Assembly (NCBI GenBank): GCA_012656075.1
Contig: JAAKBF010000208.1
Coordinates: 310,001 to 374,000, forward strand
DNA length: 64,000 bases
Direction: 5' to 3'
Origin: Phytophthora hibernalis
Lineage: Eukaryota; Oomycota; Peronosporomycetes; Peronosporales; Peronosporaceae
In this document: piece after piece, positions 31,240-41,841 of the stretch
Position numbering within the stretch: position 1 is the stretch's first letter
Layout: the number at the start of each line of letters is the position of its first letter
Notes under the pieces: model-generated
What the model saw: only the letters and a program-made list of their open reading frames with translations
Told to the model about the DNA's origin: nothing
The model's database searches: none
Made by a program: the position numbers and the translations under genes

Positions 31240-33213
31240 CGACGAGACGGCGAAACCGCTGCTGAAGAAACGACCCATAAGCGAAGATCGCGGCCATCCG
31301 AGGATCGGCATCTACCTCATCGCCCGACAAGTCAATGACTTCGGCCGGGGTCAAGAGCACCGAGGGTCCGGAGGCCGGTGGAGATCCAAACGGAGGACTC
31401 GGCGGAGAGCCAGACGGAGGACTCGGTGGAGACCCAGGTGGAGGACTCGGTGGGGACCTGCAGGAGGTGATGGCGTAGGCGACTCCGGCGACGAACTGAC
31501 CGAGGGCTCGGTGGCGAACCCGCAGGAAGCCCAGACGCCTGGAGAGGTGGTGGCGTACTGACCGAAGGTTTGGACGCGTGTCCGCGGGCTGAGGCACCCA
31601 AACTCTTCGAGGGACGACCCAACCACTTGCTGGCAGGAAGGGTCGACTTCTGCGGCCCCGACGGAACGGGTAGAGGATGCGCCGGCGTCGCCTGCGGTGG
31701 TGGAGCTAGGGATGCTTGCTGCCGGAGACGCATGCGCCGATTCCTTCGACGCTGAGATACTGACGGGATGGGTGGAAGGTCGTCCGAATCCTCGGAGGCA
31801 TCACCCGCATCCGACGCTGCCTGCACGGAGGGTTTCGGCACCGGGTCCGCGGCCTTAGGCTCTTGGTCACTGTCCTCCGATCTCTCCGACGACACACTCC
31901 GACTGCGCTTGGAAGTGGTGCTCGGAGGAGAGAGTCCAAGCAACTCCCAGTCGATTTTGTCCGCAGTAATACCTGAACGAGGGAAAGAAGAGCGTAAAAA
32001 GACCCATGGGGCAAAGAGAGAAGAGCAGAACGTACGAGCAGAAGCAAGCATCAATGTGTCGACATCGAGCTCGTGGAGAGCAGTGTGGCGACGAAGAATG
32101 GAGTTCGCCCGTTTCAAGCTCACGACCTGAGCTTCGAGGGCCTGAACCTGAGGAGAAACGGCACCGACCGAGGCTTGGTCAGAAACCTCAAGTGCAGCCC
32201 GATGTTTGGCCACTTGCTCGGTATATGCCACCAGGCCTGCCTTGAAACGCTCACGATTCTGGTGGAGGAGTCGCTGCGTCGACGTCGCCGAAGCCATGGC
32301 CGTGGTCGCACGAGCAGCCCACAGCCCCGATACGGTCGTGGTCGGCGATGGCAGTGTTGGCCTGGCGCAGATGCGCAGCCGCCTGTTCATGCTCGTCCTT
32401 ACGAGCGAGGTATGATTGACGGAGGCTATCCAGGGAGTCACGGGTATGACTCTTGTCGCTGGTAGCTTGGGTGTTGAAACGCTCGAACTGCTCGCGTTCT
32501 CGCGTCTCCGCCTGGAGACGTTCCTCGGTGTCAGCGAGTCGAGCCTTGAGCTCCGCCACCTCGTTGCGAAGGTCGACGACGAGCTCAGCGTCACCCGGCG
32601 GAAGTTGGGCAGGAGCCACAGCAGCATCCAGAACCTCACCGAGGTCTGTGGCTTGCTCCATCCGGTTGTCGAGCGACGAATCGACTCGCCGAGGGCGCTG
32701 ACGGGCCACCGCAACTACGAGCTACCCCAACTGGAGGAGACGCTGCTCGACCAGAGCACAGACCGAAGGCTCGGTCGAGGCAACGGGAGGAGGAGCGACA
32801 CTGGCGGTGTCGGTCTGGCACCCTACCGAGACAAGGCGATTGTCCCGGTACCCGAAGGTCCGGAGACCGCCGCGGGAGTACCGCGGAGCAGGTACGCCAG
32901 GACGGGCGAAGCTTCTGGTGATGATGGAGGCGTGCGAAGCGGCGAACCTTCGGCCGCACCACCATCAGCCGGCGGAGGACCACCGGGCCGTTGTGGAGGC
33001 GGTACCGAAGACTCGGCAGGGCCGGGAACGTCGGCAGGAGCATCAGCAGGCTCCGGCGAGTTTGCCTGTGGTATTGAAGGAAGACGGAATGAAGAGTTAG
33101 AAGGAGTGCGGGATGTTGAGGTGATGAAGGTGGAGTAGCCTACCTCGTCGCTCGGGTGATGGCACGAAGAGCGGCGGCGGTGGCGTCGTCGAGAAGACGT
33201 GACGGATGAGCCA
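31240..33213 (-). pseudogene. Antisense ORF of family D (D1 copy, N-terminal two thirds)
   Basis: An ATG at 33213, 66 bp from the LTR, starts MAHPSRLLDDATAAALRAIT. A possible 78-nt intron follows (GT at 33143, TACCACAG ending 33066). Further on (32709-32251) is a coiled-coil-like stretch (VAELKARLADTEERLQAET), then a 460-codon frame to 31332 that includes EALEAQ- and SLKRAN-type heptads, a Ser/Asp/Glu-rich part (SSERSEDSDQEPKAADPVP) and Pro-rich GSPPSPP repeats. The C-terminal domain is lost in the deletion at about 31240 after GDEVDADPRMAAI. The N-terminal coiled coil is absent from E. Confidence 0.66.
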
Positions 33214-33266
33214 TGATGCGAAGATGAGAAGAACCACGAAGCGCGCTACTGGTGGAAGCTTGCGTC

Positions 33267-33279
33267 GAGGCGGGGCAGT
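33267..33279 (+). other. Polypurine tract of D1
   Basis: GAGGCGGGGCAGT immediately before the 3' LTR. The same purine-rich sequence precedes the LTR of E on the minus strand, and family C has GGGGCAGT at this place. It would prime plus-strand cDNA. Confidence 0.6.
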
Positions 33280-34172
33280 TGTGGTGTTGGGTTTTGGGTC
33301 GCTCGGCCACGAGTCGGCAAGGTTGTCCTTGCTAAAGGAAAGCGACCGGCGTGCCCTGATTGGTGGATTACATTCCCCGCGCCACAGTGACCACGATAGT
33401 TTAGTGACCGAGGCCTCGGTCGGATATAATAAATTCCCGGCCGAGGGTACGAACCCTTGTTTGTACCCATTTCAGTTTCGTACCCTCGGTCTTATAGAGC
33501 CAGGTACAGAATCACATACTGGGATCTGTTCACACTGGATATTTGTATTTAGATATAGGACTAGCTATATGATTGACTACAGAGGCTCTCAGAGCCATAG
33601 ATGAACAGAATTAAATCAGCAGTCTTCCCCCAAGTCACCAAGGGTCAAGTCCGTCTTCGGTAAGTCTAGCTAGCTAGCTTATCTTAGGGTCGGGATACGC
33701 TCGGCTTGTAAGATGCTGGTCAGCGAGCCTAAGGTACATTGAACCGAGGGTTTGTTGCTGGTCAGTCCAAGAGATTAGAGTGGCGGAGTGTTGGGAGCGA
33801 CGAGAAGCGTCGTTCACCATATATCATAGTGGAACCGAGTGTTCCATACACATTTTACTACCCACCGAGGCTTTACCTCGGCAAACCCGTATTAGGCTTG
33901 GCAACTGGTACCCTTCCTTCTGAGGGACTGCGGGGTTCGCGCGAAAGCGCTATATTGCATACTAGCCCTCGCTCGTGGCTAGTGGTGCAGGTTATTGGGT
34001 TGGCCTAATACAACCTAGGTGTACAGAGGGTTCACATCCAACCCGGCGTAAGGGATCGTTTCTGGTCTTCAGGTTTGATCCAACGCTCGTTGACCTGACA
34101 AGGGGCAACGAGTGTTGTTGGTGGGGCTCATACCATTTGGTAGTGAGAATTTCTGCTTGATCCTACACAACA
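33280..34172 (+). repeat. 3' LTR of D1 (893 bp)
   Basis: Starts TGTGGTGTTGGG and ends CCTACACAACA. It is very similar to 23512-24385 and to the minus-strand LTR at 43842-44715, with small indels (an extra TAGC repeat, and a different stretch near 33755-33775). Confidence 0.88.
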
Positions 34173-34230
34173 AGTCGTTCACCACATTTTTCGCTTAGCA
34201 TTTTTGTTAAAAAATTGAAATAGCCAGCCC

Positions 34231-34533
34231 TGTAACGGGGTACACCGACGTGTACCAAGTTACATAAAGAGTGACGGATGTCACTCTTTAGATTTCAAGG
34301 TACACGGTAGCGGTTGGCTGTGAGCCAACCATGCACGCTCTTTAGCTTTTACTATAGATGAATTAGAGTTTGTTTGCTACAAGCTTAGCTCAGCTATAAA
34401 AATATTCAGTCTTTATCTTGCAATCAAACCCGCAGACAGTTCCCTTAGGCCGGGAACTGTGAACTTATCGTTCACTGAGAGCCTTTGCTCTCTTACGCTT
34501 CCTCAAGGCAAGGTGCTGTGTGACCCCGTCACA
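34231..34533 (+). repeat. 5' LTR of element G (303 bp)
   Basis: Same length as 38641-38943. About a dozen substitutions and small indels lie in the first 195 bp, while the last 110 bp are identical. Confidence 0.88.
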
Positions 34534-34535
34534 CT

Positions 34536-34550
34536 TGGTAGCACTTGTAG
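34536..34550 (+). other. Candidate primer-binding site (element G)
   Basis: TGGTAGCACTTGTAG two bases after the LTR, starting with the TGG expected for pairing with a tRNA CCA end. It differs from the site of families B, C and D. Confidence 0.5.
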
Positions 34551-34617
34551 TTAATCTCGCGCCTACGCGGGTAGATTGAACTACCGGATCCTTTGTGATC
34601 TCAAGGAGTGAGTCACG

Positions 34618-35577
34618 ATGGACCGTAGTGAGTTTCTCACTTGAACGACTCGCAGTTCGAGTCAGTTCGGAAGGTTGGACGCATCTTCGGAAGAGATGCC
34701 CCGGGGGCTTGGCATCGGCAACGCCAGCCGAGCAAGAAGAACACGTGGCTGCGTTTTGATGCGTACGAGCGTGAGCTCGTCGCGCATGTGCAGGGAAACC
34801 TGTAGGCCTCTATGGCCAACCGAAGCCGGTCCAGCCGAAGCCTTTGCGGCTGACCGTGCCTCCGTTTGAATAGAAGGAAGGTGAAAACATTCACTCCTGG
34901 ATCCGAGAGGTTGAGATCGCCATGCAGACCGGTCTCATCTCGGTTCAGGAACTTCGCGTTGCGTTAGCGTTGTCCAACCTTGGCGGACGTGCCAAGAACT
35001 GGTCGTACACTCTGGAGACGACGTCTCCTGGATGCTTCGCATCCTGGGCACAGCTGTGAGGCAGCTTCACGCTGCTTTTCTCCCGGCAAATGATGCCATC
35101 CGACAACGTTCACGGTTTATCGCTTGCAAGCAAGGTAAACGTGAGCTGTACGAGTACGTACAAGAGATGCGCACGTTGGCGTCATCTCTGGTTGGAAACC
35201 CCTTGGCTGAAGACGTCAAGACCACGGTCTTTATGGACGACTTGAAGGTCGGTCCCACGCGCCCACAGCTTTTCCGCGTGCACGTGTCCACCACGGAGGA
35301 GGCGTTTAAGGTCGCCCTCCAAGAAGAGTACAGCCATAAGCACGTTGGCACTTCGGTTGTTGAACCAGTTGTTGTCGTGGACAACGAGCGAGAGCCTATG
35401 GCCTTGAGCTCTGCTGAAATGAGATCGGTCTGCTGCTATACATGCGGCGGACTGGGACACTACCAACGCGTGTCCCCGACTGGAGTGGTAAAGAAATCAT
35501 TCCCGAAAGCTCAAGGGCCTAGCGGTCGCTGGCGCAAGCCGCGGCCGTCTGACCAAGGATACCCCGGCCACCAGTAG
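34618..35577 (+). pseudogene. Gag of element G
   Basis: ATGGACCGTAGT at 34618 gives a short start that stops at once; the capsid can be followed in several frames. Readable parts are LRFDAYERELVAHVQ (about 34755), REVEIAMQTGLISVQELR (about 34910) and NLGGRAKNWSYTLE. The 181-codon frame from 35032 gives KRELYEYVQEMRTLASSL and a degenerate zinc knuckle CYTCGGLGHYQRVS, where the last Cys has become Ser. This is the gag type of element A, not of families B to F. Confidence 0.7.
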
Positions 35578-35639
35578 TGGTGGGGAAGACCCGAGTCTTC
35601 GTGACGGGTGCGCGGGCGGCGCGAACCACGAAGGCTTTG

Positions 35640-36610
35640 CGAGTGAGGGACTTTGTCTCTTGAGTTGGCGAAGAGCAACGATTGGTTACTGATAGTACAC
35701 GCGAGTGTACAGGGATGTGAATATCCCTTGGAAGTTTCGATACCTGGGGCGTCAAATGATGTTGTACGGAGTTTAGCCAATGCTATGTGCGAAGGCAATC
35801 ACATTGGTCTGGTTGTCACAGGCTCGAATACTTGTACAACATTAAGCCGTACGTTGTTGCGAACACGTACGATGGGAACGCGGTACCACGGACGCACGCA
35901 CCCTTGAACCGTACGTGGTTGCAAACACGTACGATGCCCACTTGGGTTTGCTGCGTCACGAACGCACACACCCTGAGCCATTTGGCGCGAGGCTCTTAGG
36001 GGCTAGCCGGCCTCCAGGTTCTGACAGAACATTGGTAAGTAATGTTCCACCTCTGTCCATAACCGAGGCTCCCATGGACGCCGGTGGAATACAATGAAGG
36101 CCTCTGCTGCTAACTAACCTGGAACAAGGCCAAGGGTCTTGGATGTCTCCAGACTGGCGAGGGAAGATGCAATGCCAGCAGCTTTCAGCGCACCAAATCC
36201 TCGCCGTACGGACATCGACGGAGTCCGTGAAGGACGACGTTCGTCTATAAGAGGGCGTAAATCCACGTGAGACCGGAGAGGTCGAGACCGTGGCCAGCGC
36301 CGAGGTTGCCAGCGGCACCTCTAGTGTGGGTAACATAGTTCCACATGAGCCGGTACAGGCTCCATACGCTGTACCAAGACAATTTACGGCTGTGGGTAAC
36401 ATATGACCACGCCAAGAGTCCCGACACGATGTCAGGACTGAAGCTCCAGGAAGACGCTCGGAGTCAACGACGACTCCTTCGGCGCCGCTGCCAGAAGAAT
36501 GCTATCACATCTTCGACGGCATGACTAGCCGCAAGGTCAGGAAGCCCTCCCGGAGATGTCGGATCTTCTGCATATCGATGCTAATCAGATCGACAGGGCT
36601 CTATGCCCAG
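35640..36610 (+). pseudogene. Degenerate protease and spacer of element G
   Basis: ELAKSNDWLLIVHASVQG leads to a protease site in which Asp-Ser-Gly has become Ile-Pro-Gly (SIPGASNDV; element A has MIDSGASKNF). Further on, PMDAGGI, GSWMSPDWRGKMQCQQL and ECYHIFDGMTSRKV follow the order seen in A at 1950-1640, with stops between. After about 36610 no pol homology is visible. Confidence 0.65.
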
Positions 36611-37205
36611 CATGTGTGCCTGCAACACCAGTAGCACACGTCGCTGTCGTTCGTCGCGCCATACGGGTTCGACTGACGTCTTCTTGATAAGCTCAACGGC
36701 AATGGTGGATTAAGTCCACGTGAGGTCAATAAGGCCAGGACCGTGGTCAAGGCAGAGGTGCGTTACGCAACATCTAGTGTGGGTAACGAAGTACCACACG
36801 GAGTCAAACAGGACTCTGGAAGCCTCCATCAATACGCCTCTGGACGTGGGTAACCAAGTTCCATGTCCGGATGACCGTCGACGACGCCGTCGCCGGCACA
36901 TGTCGAGTCTGGCCTTGTATCCTACCAGAGTCGATACGAACGGCTTGACCAATGCTCCCCAAGCATGGACTGCTCGATAGCGTACCTTTCGGTGAGGCCG
37001 TACGCGGATGTGGTGTCGACGAGCACACTGTCACACCTCCCACTAGATCGACACGTAGCCAATGATTAACCTTGTGCACAGCACAACGTACTGTACCACC
37101 GGACACACGGTCGCCCAGACCTAAACTGAAGAGGAAGTCGCAGGTTGCGCATCCTGTGTGGGTAACATAGCTCCACACTCCAAGGGGGGTAACATAGTTC
37201 CGCAC
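36324..37205. repeat. Six copies of a 22-bp hairpin-forming motif in element G
   Basis: GTGTGGGTAACATAGTTCCACA and variants occur at about 36324, 36391, 36777, 36846, 37156 and 37184. The outer bases GTGTGG and CCACAC are inverted, so each copy can form a short stem. On the plus strand the motif reads Val-Gly-Asn-x-Val-Pro-His. The copies are dispersed, not tandem. Confidence 0.7.
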
Positions 37206-37559
37206 GAGTCTTAACAACTCGGAAGAGGTGATGCTGTTAAAACCTTACTTGACGTGAGTCACATCGATCCACGTCAAGTCGCGCAGAATCAAACTGGTAG
37301 CGGTCTGGCAGCATGCCAGCCGGACACGACGTTGGTAGTAAGAGGGGGAGAGGCTCGGAAATACCTTTCCTCCAGAGTCTCTGTTGAGACTTGTTTCCAT
37401 ATCGAAAGTGTTGTGGGTACGGGCCAACAACTGTGTGTACAATACGTGTACACAAACACGTACTCTGACCGAAAGGATGACGGGTTATTACGTGGGTCGA
37501 TGGAGGTCTTGTATATTACAAATATGTACGCTACCTACCTACACTCGTCGTCGTGATCG

Positions 37560-37840
37560 CAGGCTTTTATGCTTGCGGCACTTATGGTGGCCGTGGTACT
37601 TGCCGTACACGGCGTACCTCTGGTGAACGGGGCCCGACCCTGTACGCCGTCGTGGTCGTGGACCTGTACGCTGACGTGGCGTACGCCTACGGGTCATTAA
37701 ACCGTACGTCGATATGATGTACGCCTACGTGGGTATGTACCTGTGCGCCTACATGATCATCGGCCCGCACGTATACGTGGTCATCAAACCGTACGCCGAC
37801 GTGGTCGCGAACGTGTAGGCCCACGTCACATGACCATGGA
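37560..37840. repeat. Degenerate GTACGCC(G/T)ACGTGG repeats in element G
   Basis: At least eight imperfect copies of a unit around GTACGCCTACGTGG, separated by GGTCATTAAACC-like spacers. No coding function is supported. Confidence 0.6.
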
Positions 37841-38630
37841 CCCGTAAGCAGTCATGGTCATCTAAATGACCGAGTGTCATGCACGCACTCTGACCATGTC
37901 CTGGTCTGGGCGATGCGCGAAGCAGTCGCCGATGCAGTGTCGAAAGTGGTGGGTCCACCAGGTAACCCGCCACAAGGCTCGAAGTACGGTTGGGTACGTC
38001 GGTGTCGATGCCCGACACCGACGCGTCTTTGGTTTAATACCAAAGACGAGGGGGAAGCTTGCGGCCCCACCCGGCAAACTCTAGGTTGCTAATAGCGACC
38101 GTCGAATGACAACCTGAAGCATGTTGCTTCTATGCTATGGTCAATGCATGACCTAAGCCTGTGTACGGCTCCGAGGGTCCACTCGGGGTCGACCGTGGAT
38201 AGCGTGACCCATACCGGGCTGCTATCATGCCAGGAGATGAGCTGCGAGCTAACTCTACTCTTGGGCTATGCGATAGCCTTCGAGGTGTACCCCCGCGCAG
38301 GAGAAACAAGTGCAGGAGGGCCCACGGGACCTCCGCGGTGAACGGCAGGTGGTCGAGGAGGACCACCGTACGTTTGGATATTATTAGATCAGGTGTCGAA
38401 GCACTAGACACTTGCTAGCGCCCAAGCCCAGACCTACTATGCCCGACGGCATTGCGGCCAACGTCGTCGCAGGTGAAAGGATGCAGCTCGCAGTGTCCGC
38501 CGTGGACACAAGTCACTGTGTGACCGACGAGAGGGAGCGCCAGTCGTCCTTAAGCTGCGCCTGAGAATTGCCCATTTGGGTGTTCTAATTCTCTCACTTC
38601 TGATTGGAGAATCAGGTGTGATTCTCAATT

Positions 38631-38640
38631 AAGTGGGGGA
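38631..38640 (+). other. Polypurine tract of element G
   Basis: AAGTGGGGGA directly before the 3' LTR. Confidence 0.65.
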
Positions 38641-38943
38641 TGTAACGGTACACTGACGTGTACCCAAGTCACATAAAGAGTGACGGATGCCACTCTTTAG
38701 ATTCCATGCTACACGGTAGCGGTTGGCTGTGAGCCAACCATGCATGCTCTTTAGCTTTTGCTATAGATGAATTAGAGTTTGTGTGCTACAAGCTTAGCTC
38801 AGCTATAAAAAATATTCAGTCTTTATCTTGCAATCAAACCCGCAGACAGTTCCCTTAGGCCGGGAACTGTGAACTTATCGTTCACTGAGAGCCTTTGCTC
38901 TCTTACGCTTCCTCAAGGCAAGGTGCTGTGTGACCCCGTCACA
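38641..38943 (+). repeat. 3' LTR of element G (303 bp)
   Basis: TGTAACGG to CCGTCACA; see 34231-34533. Confidence 0.88.
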
Positions 38944-39869
38944 GATCCTCTGCGACGAGCTCTATGGAGCTGACTTCTGTGCGGCGGGCACGGTGTCAGC
39001 TACCTGGTGACCAGCCCGCCCCCGAGGCACATCCTGATCTTGTATAGCAAGCGCCAAGCCTGCGGGGTTTCAAGATTAACACCGCGAATCCTTCGCAAGA
39101 TCATCTCGCTTCCAAGAGTGTTGGCCCGCCAGATAAACCCTTTCCTCTCTATCAAGACGCATCAAGTACCACCGCACGGAGGACCAGGCCTGGTAAAGTT
39201 TACCGTAAACCTTGTGATCAAGACCTCCCCACTCCCCCGGACAGCTCTCGGAGACGCCGTGAATGCAGTGCTGCAGCCACTCCAAGCCGGCAACTTCCTA
39301 TACCGGTAGACCCCTTTGCTTAATAGTGCAAACCTGTCCATGGCGCGGTAGAGCTTAGTGCCAAGTACTCGGACCCTCCCACGAAGGCCCCGCCTCCCAA
39401 GCCGCTGGTTGGACGAGGGGGCATAGTAGCCCACAGTGGGCCTGTGACGCAGCCTGCCAGTGTTCAGTGTCCAGTACCCATACACCCGATCCACTGGCCA
39501 CTGCCAAGATCCACCCATCCTGCAAGCCTATCCTGCGCCCTTCCTGCAACAAGTGCTAGTGCGTGACGAGCACAGAATCGGCAACTACCTATTGCTTGTA
39601 CGCAGAGCGACACTGTTGGCTGTGCTTTGCCATGATGTGCGGCACTTAGGTTTAGTATGCGATATTTGAATTATTATCTTGTTAATTAACTATTGCGAAA
39701 CGCGGCGTACGGCGTGGCAGTTTTCCTCGCTCACAACCGCTTTTTTCCGCGAGCAGCAAGCGAGAGAGCAGCCCACACCAAGCCCGCGTTCCTGTCGAGG
39801 CTTTGCTCGGCCCTTACGTGTCTTTTTACTTCTAAGTCTGCCGCCCTTTCAGCAACGTGTCACGTCTTA
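38944..39869. other. Unassigned stretch upstream of the Copia-like gag
   Basis: No recognised feature. A 100-codon ORF at 39007-39309 (plus) resembles nothing I know and could be chance. 39650-39690 is AT-rich. The region may include the leader or a decayed LTR of the Copia-like element that starts at 39870, but no LTR ends could be defined. Confidence 0.35.
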
Positions 39870-40630
39870 ATGGCGCCGACACTTCGAAGCGACAGGCAGA
39901 CAAGGAGCCCCGTGACGCTCCCTGCGTCACCACAGGTTATGAGCCCAACGAGGGCGGGCCTGTCGACGGGTACACCGCCTGGTGTGGACCACACTGCTCA
40001 AGGATTTTCGACCAATCAAGATCAAGCTGTTCCCCCATTGGCCGAGACCAGTGACGCGTCAGCGTTGCAAAATGCCGAGCGTCTTTTCCGCTCATTGGCC
40101 GGAATTCAAGACAGCCGCTTTTTCGCGGAAAGGTTGTGGTTAGGGTTGAAGGACCTTCACTCAGTGAATCCTTCGAACCTTCCAGAATTCGGTTCAGTCC
40201 AAGATCAGTCGTCGTCAAACCAACAAAACGACGACGGAGAACACGCGCCGCACCCGCCCCTGGACAACATGTATCCTGGTGGCCGCTACGACAACAAGGA
40301 GCTGGCGGCGCACACAAGGTGCTCGTCAGCTCGTCGCCCATTAAGCTGTCGAGGCTCCACAGCAAGATAGACTACAAGGTTTGGCGCAGCGAGGTGCCGC
40401 TGCACTTCGACACGCGCATGCTGGACGACATCACGTACGGCACCGAGCGCTACGATGAGGAGGAATGCCTGCGTCGCCCCAAGTACGGTGAATGGTTTGA
40501 GGGCGCAAAAACAAGGCGGCCACGGCCCTGGTGCTGCCGCTATCAGTGAACCTGCGCATGACGTTCAAGATCGATGAGATTCGCGTCAACATGAATGCTG
40601 CCGCGCTGCTGTTCGAGCGCATAACACAGC
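39870..40630 (+). pseudogene. Copia-like gag, part 1
   Basis: An ATG at 39870 opens MAPTLRSDRQTRSPVTLPAS and a Ser/Pro-rich leader, with a helix ALQNAERLFRSLAGIQDSRF. After a frameshift near 40330 it reads DYKVWRSEVPLHFDTRMLDD, and after another near 40500 it reads LVLPLSVNLRMTFKIDEIR. This is the kind of pattern seen in Copia-type gag proteins. At 40630 it is interrupted by C3; the protein continues in the same frame at 42754 (FERITQ then HFEAGDG) once C3 and one 4-bp target copy are removed. Confidence 0.62.
40627..40630. repeat. Target-site duplication CAGC, left of C3
   Basis: CAGC, repeated at 42750-42753 on the other side of C3. Keeping one copy leaves the gag reading frame continuous. 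Confidence 0.75.
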
Positions 40631-40652
40631 TGTGATGCAGAGAAATTCAGTT

Positions 40653-40709
40653 TTGTCGAAATCGAATTGATCGGTATAGGGTATACACCGATCGATTAGA
40701 TTTCGACAA
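40653..40709. repeat. Hairpin at the internal deletion junction of C3
   Basis: Arms 40653-40675 and 40687-40709 are 23 nt each with two mismatches, around an 11-nt loop. The right arm is native family C pol sequence (same as 19619-19642 in C1). The left arm is an inverted copy of it, placed directly after the LTR fragment. Confidence 0.8.
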
Positions 40710-40971
40710 GGAACGGCAGCCAGAAGACAGGTTGGAACCTGACGAGCGGACGGGTCGATATGAAGTCGAAGCCATCCTTAAGGACGAAATGCCACTCTCG
40801 ACGAGTACGGCCCGAGCCCAGCGCCGGCTTCTGGTAAAATGGATGGGCTATGACAAATCCAGCTGGGAACCACTGTCGAATTTATCGCGTGGAGGTCTTC
40901 TCTTCGACTATCTTCGACAAAAGAATCGTGAAAACTGTCTGCAAATAGTGCAAGCTGCAGACGAGTGTTAA
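40710..40971 (+). pseudogene. Integrase C-terminus with chromodomain (C3)
   Basis: From the hairpin onward the frame follows C1 (LEPDERTGRYEVEAIL, LVKWMGYDKSSWEPLSNLS) up to the stop at 40969-40971. It is only the last 90 or so codons of pol, containing the chromodomain with a few substitutions (WVGYDE to WMGYDK). Confidence 0.82.
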
Positions 40972-41159
40972 AAGCTATTGCATATGACAAAATACCACCG
41001 ACCTGTGTAGACAAACAGGCAGGTCGAGTGAGCGAAATCTACTGCGCCAACTTATATTTTGTTTGATATTACGAAATGGATGCGTACGGACCACATGAAG
41101 AAAAAGAAATAACTACCAAGACTCATCGAAAACTGCAACTGGGCGAACTGGGAGTCTCA

Positions 41160-41841
41160 GCGAAACGACCACTTAGACGTCGTCGAAAATTTGCACGAAA
41201 ATGTGAAGACCGATACGATTGACCGGAGGCTGATCATTCTCGTCACAAACAGGGAGCGCTGGGATCAGTACCAGGAATTTTCACTGAAGCTCCCAGCGAT
41301 CCAAACCGAGCCGAAGTGTCAACCTGCTGAAGACCTTGCACGGCATCAGCGGCGGGCGTCGGAGCTCAACTGGTTCCAGCGACGAAAGATTTCGGCGAGC
41401 CCAGCGAGTCCGTCAAGTCGACGGGATTATGAGAATCCATTTGCGAGCCGATCAGTGTCTTTGGGCGGGCAAACTTGGCCGTGGAGGTCCAACGACCCGT
41501 GAACAGCGCCTCTACAACAGTGCCCGAGGAAGACGACGACACTTGAAGAACAACTAAGCTCGCTGAGAAGAAACGACTCGACGAGGCGGCGGCAGCTGTA
41601 AGGGCGAAACGAGAAGCTACCAAGCGCACACACGCAGCGGGTTAGATGACCATTGGTGAGAACAAGAAAATGCCAAACGCGGGAAGCGTACCTGGTCAGC
41701 GAAGGAAGCGGCGGCGACTTCGACGGGCTTCTTAAAGGTGACAGTACTTGACTCGACGAGATTTCCAACTGAAGGAAAGTTGGAGAGCGAAGTGATGGCC
41801 GAGACACTCACCAGCCTGGCTCGTATCACGCCCGGGGCAGT
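41160..41841 (-). pseudogene. Antisense ORF remnant (C3)
   Basis: Minus-strand sequence related to the start of the C1 antisense ORF (RARLVSVSAIT, FPSVGNLVESS, TNGHLTRCVCALGSFSF), broken by frameshifts near 41700 and 41630 and missing the C-terminal half. The start lies at the LTR border, as in C1. Confidence 0.6.

Larger units (their letters stand above)
23512..34172 (+). mobile_element. Ty3/Gypsy element D1 with piggyBac-like passenger
   Basis: LTR 23512-24385, primer-binding site, gag, protease split by a piggyBac-like insertion (27442-29195), first half of RT, then an abrupt join at about 31225-31240 to the antisense ORF region, then PPT and LTR 33280-34172. The second half of RT, both RNase H domains and integrase are deleted. 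It is nearly identical to E (43842-55357, opposite strand) over the shared parts. The bases next to the two LTRs (GAATC and AGTCG) are not a target duplication. Confidence 0.89.
34231..38943 (+). mobile_element. Small Gypsy-related LTR element G, decayed
   Basis: Two 303-bp LTRs starting TGTAACGG and ending CCGTCACA, a candidate primer site right after the first and the purine tract AAGTGGGGGA right before the second. The internal 4.1 kb hold a broken gag, a degenerate protease and the start of the protease-RT spacer (ECYHIFDGMTSRKV, as ACYHIFDGETGRKV in element A). The rest shows no RT or integrase and is full of short repeats. The flanks (AGCCC and GATCC) do not form a target duplication. 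Confidence 0.84.

Noticed and set aside
31570..32465. Plus-strand ORFs opposite the D1 antisense ORF
   Set aside because: They overlap the Pro/Ser-rich antisense frame and have no counterpart in pol; pol of D1 already ended at the deletion near 31225.
23507..34177. Target-site duplication around D1
   Set aside because: GAATC on the left and AGTCG on the right do not match.
37245..37455. Short ORFs in element G after the protease relic
   Set aside because: No motif, overlapping in several frames and crossing the short repeats; no coding support.
34226..38948. Target-site duplication around element G
   Set aside because: AGCCC and GATCC do not match, although both LTRs are complete.
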